A stretch of 64,000 nucleotides of DNA, from positions 1 to 64,000 of the forward strand of contig JAKQPY010000062.1 in assembly GCA_029564465.1 (NCBI GenBank), in the 5' to 3' direction. The position numbers were made by a program, and so were the translations under genes. This document shows positions 26,552 to 34,998 of the stretch, one piece after another. Below the pieces are notes generated by a model. It was not told the origin of the DNA. It worked only from the letters and a program-made list of their open reading frames with translations, and did not search any database. The stretch is from JAGOEF01 sp029564465. Its GTDB lineage: Bacteria; Bacteroidota; Bacteroidia; Bacteroidales; ML635J-15. Position 1 is the first letter of the stretch. Every line of letters begins with the position of its first letter.

Positions 26552-26908
26552 ATGGATAAAATCAAAGAATTTGGTGAATACCGAAAAAAAATGAACGACC
26601 GTTTATTATCAGCCGACAATAAGGTGATTAAACGAATTTATAGCCTCGATGCGATAACATACACCGACAGCGCACTTAATTCGGCAACAAAAGAAATGCT
26701 TGGACTGGCCACCTCTCTGGTATTACGCTGCGACGACTGCGTAAAATACCATTTGGAACAATGCCATCGACATGGGGTCACCACTGCCCAGATTCTCGAC
26801 ATTTTCGGTGTTTGTAATGTCGTGGGTGGCACGATAGTAATTCCTCATACCCGTCGGGCGATGGAGTATTGGGATTTAATTATTGCAGAAAAAGATTTGA
26901 ATCAATAA
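26552..26908 (+). CDS. AhpD-like carboxymuconolactone decarboxylase family protein
   Basis: 118 residues, cytoplasmic. The redox motif CDDC (C60, C63) with H67 four residues later matches the AhpD-like CMD family, which uses a thiol relay with a nearby Glu (E49 or so). Peroxidase-linked or disulfide-exchange activity is possible; the true substrate is unknown. It starts 8 bases after miaB, so it is co-transcribed with it. Confidence 0.85.
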   Translation: MDKIKEFGEYRKKMNDRLLSADNKVIKRIYSLDAITYTDSALNSATKEMLGLATSLVLRCDDCVKYHLEQCHRHGVTTAQILDIFGVCNVVGGTIVIPHTRRAMEYWDLIIAEKDLNQ

Positions 26909-26926
26909 ATTATTTACTTAATTTTG
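26896..26926 (+). promoter_or_regulatory. Promoter of the 175-residue lipoprotein gene
   Basis: TTTG at 26896-26899, exactly 19 bases, then TAATTTTG at 26919-26926, a full consensus match. The predicted start near 26933 gives a leader of about 27 bases. The -33 element lies in the 3' end of the AhpD-like gene. Confidence 0.65.
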
Positions 26927-26959
26927 GTGTGAACATAATATTCACTAATAAATAATACC

Positions 26960-27487
26960 ATGAAACAAAAAATTACCTTTTTTGCATTAATCTCGATGCT
27001 CGTTCTGGTTTTTGCCTGCAACACAAAACCCACAACCGATGAAGCTCTGGCTTATCATGACAAAATTATCCACGAACAGGGTGCTATTCAGGACAGTTTC
27101 AACGCTTTTGAAGAAACCCTGCTGACTTACGTTCCTGAAGAAATGGAAGCTGCTTTGGCTGATGCGCTCGCACAAACTGAAAAATCCCTCAAAATTCTGA
27201 AAGAGTGCGAAGAGTTTGATAAAAAAACCGAATTGCGCGATGCAGCCATCGACTTTGCCGAAATGTACAAAGATCTGGCTGAAAACGAATACGTAGCACT
27301 GGTTGCCAATTACTCATTACCCGATAGTTTGTATTCGGAAGAAGTCGAAGAAAATTGCAATTTGCTTCTAACTTCAATCGACGAAAAATACACTAAAGTG
27401 TTCGATAAAATGGCTAAAGCTCAACAAGATTTTGCCGATGCCTACGGATTTGAGATAAACAAAAAGACTGAAGACATCGAAGAATAG
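26960..27487 (+). CDS. Putative lipoprotein, Bacteroidota-specific, function unknown
   Basis: 175 residues. The signal sequence ends in VLVFAC, a lipobox with C20. The mature protein is acidic and helical, with heptad-like stretches (LADALAQTEKSLKILKECEEF and KVFDKMAKAQQDFADAYGF). This resembles the helical LIC11966/YbfA-like surface proteins but I cannot assign a family. It has its own promoter and a strong terminator, so it is monocistronic. Confidence 0.75.
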   Translation: MKQKITFFALISMLVLVFACNTKPTTDEALAYHDKIIHEQGAIQDSFNAFEETLLTYVPEEMEAALADALAQTEKSLKILKECEEFDKKTELRDAAIDFAEMYKDLAENEYVALVANYSLPDSLYSEEVEENCNLLLTSIDEKYTKVFDKMAKAQQDFADAYGFEINKKTEDIEE

Positions 27488-27494
27488 TTTTAGT

Positions 27495-27528
27495 AAAGCC
27501 CCGCTAATTGAGACGCGGGGCTTTTTTT
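27495..27528. terminator. Bidirectional terminator between the lipoprotein and aminopeptidase genes
   Basis: A perfect 10-bp GC-rich stem AAAGCCCCGC / GCGGGGCTTT with a ten-base loop, followed by TTTTTTT. It ends the lipoprotein transcript and, read on the other strand, overlaps the stop codon of the convergent aminopeptidase gene. Confidence 0.85.
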
Positions 27529-28813
27529 ATGCCATCAAATCTTCTATTTCGTTAATTTCAACCGGAATATCAGCCATCAGGTCAATTGGATAATCATCCA
27601 CCAAAATATCGTTTTCGATTCTGATACCCAGTTTCTCACCGGGCAGATACAAACCCGGCTCACAGGTAAGTACCATTCCCGGCAATAATTTGGTTTCCTT
27701 ATCACCAACATCATGTACATCGAGTCCTAAAAAATGACTCACCCCATGCATAAAATATTTTTTGTAAGCTTTATTTTCAGCATCCTGATTTTTGATATCT
27801 TCCTGACTCAATAAACCAATCCGAAGCATTTCCTCCTGCATAAGAATCCCGGCCATTTCGTTCAGGATATTAATTGTATTTCCTGGTTTATATTCAGGTT
27901 TCAGCTGGCGGAAAACCGATAACACGGCATTGTACAGCAATGCCTGACGCGCCGAAAACCTGCCATTAACAGGGATTGTTCGTGAACAATCGGCTGCATA
28001 GTTGGCATATTCCGCACCAAAATCGAGCAAAACCAAATCACCGTTGATCATTAATGAGTCGTTGCGGTTGTAATGAAGTACACATGCATTTGAACCTGAT
28101 GCCACAATAGGTAAATAGGCATGGTCAGAAGCTCCCGATGCAATAAATTTCTGGGTAATGACCGATTCTACTTCATACTCATATTTATCCGGTTTAACCG
28201 ATTTTGTAAGTACAGAAAATGCATCTCGCGTAATTCGGCAGGCTTGCTTTATCAGCGAAATCTCTTCGTATTCCTTCACAAGCCGCAACTCCTTTAAAAC
28301 CGGGTCAAGGTTTTGAAAATCAGCATAGTGGTATTGATTTTGAAAATCGTTTAGAACTTCGTTTGACTTCAGGTTATAACCCGGTGTTGTCCTTATATTG
28401 GCTTCGAACGAAATATAGAACCTGTTCGAAAAACAAAGCATGTCATCTATAAATGATTTCAGACTTTCGACAGGCTTTATCGAGGAAATTGCTGATATTT
28501 CGCTTAATTCGCTGTTGGTCGGGGTGTTCCCATACCATATTTTAGTTTTCTCATCGGGAATTATCGTAAAAAGAGTCTCCCTGCAGGTTTCATCGGGGTG
28601 TTGCGGACACATAACCAGCACACTTCCGGGTTCTTCGATACCGGTCAGGTAAAAAAAATCGGAATTTTGGCGATATCCGTAATACTGATCACCGGTGCGG
28701 TGTTGACGGGATGCCGAAAAAACAACGATTACCGCAGACTGTCCAATTCGTTCACACAGTTTTTGGCGGTTTCGGCCAAACAAACCGGCAGGTATGTTTT
28801 TATATCGGCTCAT
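27527..28813 (-). CDS. pepP: Xaa-Pro aminopeptidase (aminopeptidase P, M24B)
   Basis: 428 residues. The N-terminal creatinase-like domain (to about residue 165) includes the YRQNSDFFYLTGIEEPGSV segment typical of aminopeptidase P. The pita-bread catalytic domain shows the dinuclear metal ligands: Asp in LLDFGAEY and ADCSRT, His in HGVSHFLGLDVHD, Glu in TCEPGLY and in RIENDILV. It removes N-terminal residues before proline. The start overlaps the 3' end of ispG by 14 bases. Confidence 0.92.
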   Translation of the reverse strand: MSRYKNIPAGLFGRNRQKLCERIGQSAVIVVFSASRQHRTGDQYYGYRQNSDFFYLTGIEEPGSVLVMCPQHPDETCRETLFTIIPDEKTKIWYGNTPTNSELSEISAISSIKPVESLKSFIDDMLCFSNRFYISFEANIRTTPGYNLKSNEVLNDFQNQYHYADFQNLDPVLKELRLVKEYEEISLIKQACRITRDAFSVLTKSVKPDKYEYEVESVITQKFIASGASDHAYLPIVASGSNACVLHYNRNDSLMINGDLVLLDFGAEYANYAADCSRTIPVNGRFSARQALLYNAVLSVFRQLKPEYKPGNTINILNEMAGILMQEEMLRIGLLSQEDIKNQDAENKAYKKYFMHGVSHFLGLDVHDVGDKETKLLPGMVLTCEPGLYLPGEKLGIRIENDILVDDYPIDLMADIPVEINEIEDLMA

Positions 28814-30656
28814 AGCTATAGTTGGGCTCTATCCAATCGCCATTTTCTTTAATTAAGCCGATTAAGGCTTCAATTGCTTTATTCTCGGGGACATTCTTCA
28901 ACACGGCCTTCTGTCCGCAATAGAGATGCACCATTCCCTTTTGGGCTCCTACATAGCCATAGTCGGCATCATTCATTTCGCCGGGACCGTTTACAACACA
29001 TCCCATCACGGCTATTTTAATTCCTTTCAGATGAGAGAACCGAATTTTCACCTGCTTGACAATGGTTTCAATATCGTAGTTGGTTCTTCCACAGGCAGGG
29101 CAGGAAATAAACTCAGCCCTGGTATATCGCAGACCAAGCGATTGAAGCATTGAGAATACCGAGGAGTAATCGGGAGCTGCCTGCGGCAGGAATACCGGCC
29201 AGATTCCATTGACAATTCTGTCGACAAGAACGCTTCCCGGATATAATGCAGATTCAATAATATTCTTATCACTCAATGAGGATGAAATAGTGTATTTCAC
29301 AATTACCGGAACTTTAATTCCGAAATCTTTCAGTGCTTTATACAAATACCTTACCTCACCGGCTGGATATTGCGTAATGGTCTGAAGAACAATACAACAT
29401 CTGTCGGTGTTTTTTAGTAAAAAAGCTTTAATTTTCTGCAAATCAGTGAGGCACATAACAATCATCAGCTTACCCGTTGCCAGGGCAACGGGACTAACCG
29501 CCTGTCCTGAAATGGCTGATGCTTCAATTACATTATACACATCGGGAACCGACCCGGAATTCAGCTTCTGAATATAGGGTGTCTTACCATGATTTTCGTT
29601 GTTATAAGCCAACATATCGATTTCGGATTGTAAAAAGCCGGGGATATTCTTAAAATGTTGGTTTTCGGCTATTATCACACATTTACGGGCAAAAGGGTCA
29701 GACAACAGATTGGTGTTATTTCCGGAATAAGCTTCATAGGGTAACTGATGCAAAGGCAGTGTGTGTATTTTAGCCTTGCGGTTATTAAACTCGCTGGTTA
29801 ATAAGCGGGCAAACGGAATTTCGTTTTCGGGGGCTTCGGTAAGCGACACCCTTATAGTATCGCCAATGCCATCGTTAAGTAAGGCTCCAATTCCCATTGC
29901 TGATTTAATCCGGCCATCTTCGCCTTCACCGGCTTCGGTCACCCCCAGGTGCTGCGGGAAATTCCAGCCGCGTTCCAGCATACGCGCATTCAGGAGCCTG
30001 CACGCCCGAACGGTGGTGTTTACATCGCTTGCTTTCATCGAAATCACCAGTCTGTAAAAGCTCTCGGCCACAAACATCGAGATAAACTCAATGGCAGCTT
30101 CAACCATCCCCTCAACCGTGTTTCCATAACGCTGAACAATACGATCGGACAACGAGCCATGGTTTGACCCAACCCGAATGGCTGTTCCATATTCTCGACA
30201 AATAGCAATCAAAGGGAGCAGCCTGCGATGAATTAATTCCAACTCAGCCCGGTATTCAACCTCGGAATAATTAACTGCTGTATTCCTCTTCCGATCGACA
30301 AAATTACCCGGGTTAATACGAACTTTTTCGACAATTCTGGCAGCTGTTTCAGCCACCAAAGGGTTGAAATGTACATCGGCAATCAATGGTTTATTGTATC
30401 CTGCAAGTGCCAGTTGCTTTTTAATTTCGGAAAGGTTCTCGGCTTCAGCAATTCCGGGAGTCGTAATTCTCACAAAATCAGCACCGGCATCAAATATTTT
30501 AATTGCCTGAGCCACCGTAGCCATTGTATCGAGCGTAGGGGTTGTTGTCATGCTCTGAAGCCGGATTGGATTACCGGCACCCAGAATTATATCACCAATT
30601 TTTACTTCCCTCGAAGGGAATCGCTCGTAATTGGCCGGATCGATACAGTATTTCAT
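28800..30656 (-). CDS. ispG: 4-hydroxy-3-methylbut-2-enyl-diphosphate synthase (long form)
   Basis: 618 residues, the long form with an insert between the TIM barrel and the C-terminal Fe-S domain that is typical of Bacteroidota, Chlamydiae and plants. The 4Fe-4S ligands are C519, C522, C553 and E560 (CPAC and GCVVNGPGE). It reduces MEcPP to HMBPP in the MEP isoprenoid pathway, whose products feed uppS at 53.1 kb. The barrel start MKYCIDPANYERFPSREV is standard. Confidence 0.95.
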   Translation of the reverse strand: MKYCIDPANYERFPSREVKIGDIILGAGNPIRLQSMTTTPTLDTMATVAQAIKIFDAGADFVRITTPGIAEAENLSEIKKQLALAGYNKPLIADVHFNPLVAETAARIVEKVRINPGNFVDRKRNTAVNYSEVEYRAELELIHRRLLPLIAICREYGTAIRVGSNHGSLSDRIVQRYGNTVEGMVEAAIEFISMFVAESFYRLVISMKASDVNTTVRACRLLNARMLERGWNFPQHLGVTEAGEGEDGRIKSAMGIGALLNDGIGDTIRVSLTEAPENEIPFARLLTSEFNNRKAKIHTLPLHQLPYEAYSGNNTNLLSDPFARKCVIIAENQHFKNIPGFLQSEIDMLAYNNENHGKTPYIQKLNSGSVPDVYNVIEASAISGQAVSPVALATGKLMIVMCLTDLQKIKAFLLKNTDRCCIVLQTITQYPAGEVRYLYKALKDFGIKVPVIVKYTISSSLSDKNIIESALYPGSVLVDRIVNGIWPVFLPQAAPDYSSVFSMLQSLGLRYTRAEFISCPACGRTNYDIETIVKQVKIRFSHLKGIKIAVMGCVVNGPGEMNDADYGYVGAQKGMVHLYCGQKAVLKNVPENKAIEALIGLIKENGDWIEPNYSYEPI

Positions 30657-30695
30657 TAATAGCTAGTCAGGTTGGCCGAGAACCATAGTTTCACA

Positions 30696-31124
30696 TCAGA
30701 GCATATACCGCATCTTCACACGTATGCCGGTTTCTCCTTTTTTAATAAACTTGCAGGCGCTGAATTTTGGAGGGCTTAATTGTACCCTTGCATCATTAGA
30801 AAAACCGAATCCTTCTTTCGGAATCCCCATTGCATTGTAATTCATATCGCCGTTATTATTTTCGTCGTGCAAAAGGCAAAGGCCATAGTTACCATCGGGG
30901 ACATCGCAAATTAGAAACCGGGCACTGCCTTCCTTAACTTCAGCAACGCCTTCCTTGAAAATATCCTTATAATTCGCGAATTCATTTTTTTCGTTGTACA
31001 GCGCATATCGGATAACTCCTTTATTGCTGCGCAAATTATGCACCATTACCAGAATACAGTCGCTCTGTGCCCATGCCATTGCCCAGATGGAAATAAAAAA
31101 AGAGAGAAACAGGAATTTTTTCAT
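30696..31124 (-). CDS. DUF2141 family secreted protein
   Basis: 142 residues from the ATG at 31124; the longer frame opens with TTG. A signal peptide (ending AMAWAQ) precedes a small beta-sandwich with the DUF2141 motifs VMVHNLRSNKGVIRYALYN, LCLLHDENNNGDMN and IPKEGFGFSNDA. No activity is established for the family. The gene stands alone, 39 bases upstream of ispG on the same strand, and could share its transcript. Confidence 0.85.
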   Translation of the reverse strand: MKKFLFLSFFISIWAMAWAQSDCILVMVHNLRSNKGVIRYALYNEKNEFANYKDIFKEGVAEVKEGSARFLICDVPDGNYGLCLLHDENNNGDMNYNAMGIPKEGFGFSNDARVQLSPPKFSACKFIKKGETGIRVKMRYML

Positions 31125-31145
31125 AAGCAAGTTTTTAAAATAAAA

Positions 31146-31153
31146 CAAAGATA
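31146..31153 (-). promoter_or_regulatory. Candidate -7 element for the DUF2141 gene (and ispG)
   Basis: On the minus strand TATCTTTG, an exact TAnnTTTG match, 21 bases before the ATG at 31124. No convincing -33 element. Confidence 0.35.
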
Positions 31154-31207
31154 AAAGTAGTAAAAAGAATAAATATAAATGCTAAATTCGCTGTTTTTAT
31201 TGCGCGT

Positions 31208-32773
31208 ATGAAAAAAGAAAAGGTATTTATTGCCGGTGCAGCCGGTTCTATGGGATTTCAGACATTTAAATCGGTCTGGAATAAATGTGATGAAAGTGGC
31301 AATCGTCGTTTCGACATCGTTTTATTGCTTTTCAATTCGAAAAAAAATCATAAACTATTTGCTCCCTACTTGTTCGAATGTGGTATTATTGGTAATGGTA
31401 AAAAAGTTGTTGACAAAAACGGATTGAAAATAGTTTGGGGCGATGGGCGAAAGTACGAAGACCTTCGTGAAGCTATCTGTGGCGTAGATGTAGTATTGAA
31501 TTGTCAGGCGGTAATCAGTCCCCGTGCCGACAGAGAGCCTGAAAATGCAAAAAAGACCAATGTCAAAGCCATTGAATACATGATAAAGGCCATCAAAAAC
31601 GAACCTGACGGTGCCGAAAGAATCAGGTTGGTCAATGTGGGGAGTATTGCCGAATACGGCGACCGAATGGGCAGAATCCATTGCGGTCGTGTTGGCGACC
31701 CGGTAATGGCAAGTCCTTTCGACATTTATGCACTCACTAAGATTAAAGGCGAACGTCTTGTTCTCGAATCGGGAATAAAGCACTGGGCCCACCTCAGGCA
31801 AACTTTTATTATGATACCTGATGTATTTTCGCTTGAGGATCCGATTATGTTTCATCAGCCCATTGAATGTTTCATGGAAAACATCACCTCGCGCGATCCA
31901 GGTCGGGGTATGGCCAACATTCTCGAAATACCTTCCGACTCAGATTTCTGGCGCCGGGTATATAATATGGGCGGAGGACCAGCCTGCCGCATAAGTTTTC
32001 TTGATTTCCTCGATATGATGTTTGGCATGCTGGGGATGCGATACCATAAAATATTCGACCGGAACTGGTTTGCTTTGCGAAATTTCCACATGCAATACTA
32101 TGCTGATTCGCACATTCTTAATGAATACATACATCATTGGGGCGACAGTATCAGTGATTTTAAAAATTCTGTTCTTAAATCATTACCTTTTTATCTGAAA
32201 TGGGTTGCTGCATTAAATAAAAACATCCCCTTTTTCAGAAATATGGTTGAGTCGGTTACCCGAAAGCGGATGCGAAAACTTGTAATGAGCACCAGTGGTA
32301 CGCTGAATTGGGTAATGACGAACAATAGCCTCCGTATTGCAGCTTTCTATGGTTCACGCGAAGCCTTCGATGCCATTCCCGACTGGTCGGCACCCCTACC
32401 CGCCGGAGTTATGGGCAAACCCGAACCTGAATGCATTACATTAAATCATGGGTATGATGAATCAAAATCACATATCGACATCGAAGATTTAAAGCAGGCA
32501 GCAGCATGGCGCGGAGGAAAACTGATTTCAGAAAACTGGTCGGGCAATATGTATGAAAACCTCATTTGGGAATGTTCGTTCGGGCATCGTTTCGAAGCAC
32601 ATCCCTACACTGTGTTAAAGGCAGGACATTGGTGCAGCGAATGCGAAGCCCCGCCATGGAATTATGATGAAATTGCCCGCCAGAATCCGTTTTTCGCTCA
32701 GGTATGGCACGAATCCCATAGCCCCGACGAAGACTTTTTCTACCCCGAATTGTGTTACGATGATATTTTATAA
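31208..32773 (+). CDS. NAD(P)-dependent extended SDR (epimerase/dehydratase) with a C-terminal zinc motif
   Basis: 521 residues, long for an extended SDR (usually 300-350). The N-terminal Rossmann fold has GAAGSMG (G10, G13, G16) and the catalytic Y174-x3-K178 (YALTK). Residues to about 380 continue the SDR and a helical extension. The last 70 residues carry WEC..GHRF (C456, H460) and HWCSEC (C476, C479), the spacing of a treble-clef-like zinc site. The fusion is unusual. The gene stops two bases before a 5-alpha-reductase-family gene, so the two are one unit, which suggests a hydroxysteroid- or sterol-like substrate. That substrate is inference. Confidence 0.75.
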   Translation: MKKEKVFIAGAAGSMGFQTFKSVWNKCDESGNRRFDIVLLLFNSKKNHKLFAPYLFECGIIGNGKKVVDKNGLKIVWGDGRKYEDLREAICGVDVVLNCQAVISPRADREPENAKKTNVKAIEYMIKAIKNEPDGAERIRLVNVGSIAEYGDRMGRIHCGRVGDPVMASPFDIYALTKIKGERLVLESGIKHWAHLRQTFIMIPDVFSLEDPIMFHQPIECFMENITSRDPGRGMANILEIPSDSDFWRRVYNMGGGPACRISFLDFLDMMFGMLGMRYHKIFDRNWFALRNFHMQYYADSHILNEYIHHWGDSISDFKNSVLKSLPFYLKWVAALNKNIPFFRNMVESVTRKRMRKLVMSTSGTLNWVMTNNSLRIAAFYGSREAFDAIPDWSAPLPAGVMGKPEPECITLNHGYDESKSHIDIEDLKQAAAWRGGKLISENWSGNMYENLIWECSFGHRFEAHPYTVLKAGHWCSECEAPPWNYDEIARQNPFFAQVWHESHSPDEDFFYPELCYDDIL

Positions 32774-32775
32774 GT

Positions 32776-33549
32776 ATGCAGTTTAATGATTTCTACTATC
32801 AGATTTATCTGGTGACAATGACTCTGGTTGCCGTCATTGTTTTTGTTTCGCTATTGTTTGTTGAAGCCGGTTATGGAAAATTTGTATCCAAAAAATGGGG
32901 ACATGGCATCAGTAATAAAACAGGATGGATGCTTATGGAAATGCCTGTGTTTATTTCGATGGTTCTTCTATGGTGGTTTTCCGAAAAGACCTTCGAAACA
33001 GTGCCTTTGATTATTTTTATCATGTTTCAGATACACTATTTCCACCGCTCCTTTGTTTTCCCGTTCCGGTTGAAAGGGTCTAACATTATGCCGCTCACCA
33101 TTGTATTGATGGGTTTCACATTTAATGTACTGAACGCTTTTATGCAGGGAGGCTGGATTTTTTATCTGGCTCCGGCTGAAGTTTTTGAAATATCATGGCT
33201 GTATTCCTGGCAATTTATACTCGGCACCCTGGTATACTTCACCGGGATGATTATTAACATTTCGTCGGACAATATAATCAGGAAGCTACGAAAACCCGGC
33301 GACAACAAATATTACCTGCCCGAAGGCGGTATGTTCCGCTACGTGGTATCGGCCAACTATTTTGGGGAATTGCTCGAATGGATAGGATTTGCACTGCTAT
33401 CGTGGTCATGGGCCGGAGTAGTTTTTGTGCTGTGGTCGTTTGCCAACCTTGCCCCCAGGGCCCGCTCTACGTACAAGAAGTATGAATTGCTTTTTGGAGA
33501 AGAATTCACAAAACGCAAATTGCGTTACATCATTCCTTTCGTGTACTGA
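32776..33549 (+). CDS. Steroid 5-alpha-reductase family membrane enzyme (DUF1295-like)
   Basis: 257 residues with about six membrane helices. The C-terminal half has the cofactor-binding signature of the family: YYLPEGGMFRYVVSANYFGE followed by LLEWIGFALLSW, then NLAPRARSTYKKY and FTKRKLRYIIPF at the end. Family members reduce a C=C double bond conjugated to a ketone using NADPH, for example the 4,5 bond of 3-oxo-4-ene steroids. Other members act on non-steroid lipids. It is translationally adjacent to the SDR, which may supply or use the 3-oxo group. Confidence 0.82.
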   Translation: MQFNDFYYQIYLVTMTLVAVIVFVSLLFVEAGYGKFVSKKWGHGISNKTGWMLMEMPVFISMVLLWWFSEKTFETVPLIIFIMFQIHYFHRSFVFPFRLKGSNIMPLTIVLMGFTFNVLNAFMQGGWIFYLAPAEVFEISWLYSWQFILGTLVYFTGMIINISSDNIIRKLRKPGDNKYYLPEGGMFRYVVSANYFGELLEWIGFALLSWSWAGVVFVLWSFANLAPRARSTYKKYELLFGEEFTKRKLRYIIPFVY

Positions 33550-33556
33550 TAATATG

Positions 33557-33564
33557 TACCTTTG
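33557..33564 (+). promoter_or_regulatory. Candidate -7 element for the GldA-like gene
   Basis: TACCTTTG, an exact match to TAnnTTTG, 20 bases before the ATG at 33585 in the 35-base gap after the 5-alpha-reductase gene. The -33 region is poor. Confidence 0.35.
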
Positions 33565-33584
33565 CCGGCAAATTGTAAGATACT

Positions 33585-34496
33585 ATGTCGATTGAAGTTA
33601 AAAACATTACCAAACTTTTTGGAAAACAAAAAGCACTCGATGGAGTAAGCTTTTCGATCAAATCGGGAGAAATAGCCGGCTTTTTAGGCCCTAATGGCGC
33701 CGGAAAGTCTACCATGATGAAAATTCTTACCGGGTTTATTCCTCCCAGTTCCGGTGATGCCTACATTCACGGAGTACATGTGCTCGACGATTCGATTGCA
33801 ATGAAGCGCCTGATTGGATATCTCCCCGAAAACAATCCCTTGTATCCCGATATGTATATCCGAGAATATCTTGAGTTTGTTGCAGGTATTTATCAGATAA
33901 AAAAAGACCGCAAAAAGAGAATTGCAGAGGTCATCGAGAAAACCGGTCTGTCACCCGAAATCAATAAAAAAATCGGTGCGCTTTCAAAAGGGTATAAACA
34001 ACGTGTGGGTTTGGCTCAGGCAATCATCCACGACCCACAGGTACTTATTCTGGATGAACCTACCTCCGGTTTAGACCCCAATCAGATTATCGAAATCAGA
34101 AACCTGATTGTTGAGCTCGGCAAACACAAAACAGTGATGCTTTCGACTCATATTTTGCAAGAAGTACAGGCTATTTGTCAAAAAATCATCATCATCAATA
34201 AAGGCAGCATAGTGGCTGATGACCAAACCGGTGCTCTTCAGGATCTTTCAGAGAATCATCATAAAGCCATTCATGTTGTTTTTGAAAAAGCAGTTCTTAA
34301 AAAATCCCTTACCGAGTTGGCCGGAGTGGCTAAAGTAGCTTCCATCAGCGAAACAGAGTTTGTACTTCAGCAAGGGACCAACCGTGATATCAGGCCCGAA
34401 ATAATGAAATTTGCTGTAAAAAACAGCCTGAATATTTTGAGCATGACAGAGCAAAGCAAGAGCCTGGAACAGGTATTTCAGGATTTGACTAAATAG
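33585..34496 (+). CDS. gldA: ABC transporter ATP-binding protein, GldA type
   Basis: 303 residues. Walker A GPNGAGKST is at residues 35-43, the signature is LSKGYKQRVGLAQA and Walker B is VLILDEPTSGLDP with the H-loop STHIL. The C-terminal domain (from about 220) is longer than in minimal ATPases and resembles GldA of gliding Bacteroidota. No permease gene (GldF/GldG) is adjacent, so the partner must be elsewhere. GldA is needed for gliding in Flavobacterium, but homologues occur in non-gliding species. Motility here is not shown. Confidence 0.8.
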   Translation: MSIEVKNITKLFGKQKALDGVSFSIKSGEIAGFLGPNGAGKSTMMKILTGFIPPSSGDAYIHGVHVLDDSIAMKRLIGYLPENNPLYPDMYIREYLEFVAGIYQIKKDRKKRIAEVIEKTGLSPEINKKIGALSKGYKQRVGLAQAIIHDPQVLILDEPTSGLDPNQIIEIRNLIVELGKHKTVMLSTHILQEVQAICQKIIIINKGSIVADDQTGALQDLSENHHKAIHVVFEKAVLKKSLTELAGVAKVASISETEFVLQQGTNRDIRPEIMKFAVKNSLNILSMTEQSKSLEQVFQDLTK

Positions 34497-34498
34497 AA

Positions 34499-34975
34499 TT
34501 ATGCCTTGATTTTCTGGGCAAATTCTTTAATTGCGGCTTCGTTTATATCAGAAACCGATTTGTCGAGTCCGGAAATTTTCTTTATGATGGCCTTTTCGAG
34601 GAAATTCATCCTATCGAAAATAAACTCTCCTCCAAACATACCCAATGCCGTAGCCTTCGCCCGCAGGGTTTCGGGATATGCTGCCTCCAGTTGCTGGGTT
34701 TGTTTCTCGCTGCGTTCCATGCAGCAGATAAAATAACCTGTCCGCTTCTGCAACAGAATATCGTGGTTGCTCAGGCAGAATTTTTTCACCCGGCCCTGAA
34801 TACTTCCTGCATGAATAGACCCACCCACAATCACGGTATCATACAATGCCAGATCGGGCTTTTTATTTTCTCTGAGATTTACAACTTCGACGCCACTACC
34901 CAATTCCTGCTGCAGCATTTTTGCTGCTTTTTCGGTAGTACCGTGATGACTAACATAAACAATAATTGTGTTCAT
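34499..34975 (-). CDS. Flavodoxin-domain protein (HemG-like)
   Basis: 158 residues. The FMN phosphate-binding loop is near the N terminus (YVSHHGTTEKAA) and VIVGGSIHAGSIQGRVKKF matches the flavodoxin_5/HemG pattern. The C-terminal segment GGEFIFDRMNFLEKAIIKKISG is also family-typical. HemG oxidises protoporphyrinogen IX with a quinone, but many such proteins are unassigned flavodoxins. It is the last gene of a run of five minus-strand genes. Confidence 0.75.
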   Translation of the reverse strand: MNTIIVYVSHHGTTEKAAKMLQQELGSGVEVVNLRENKKPDLALYDTVIVGGSIHAGSIQGRVKKFCLSNHDILLQKRTGYFICCMERSEKQTQQLEAAYPETLRAKATALGMFGGEFIFDRMNFLEKAIIKKISGLDKSVSDINEAAIKEFAQKIKA

Positions 34976-34998
34976 AAAGGAAACTATTAGTGGTAAAT

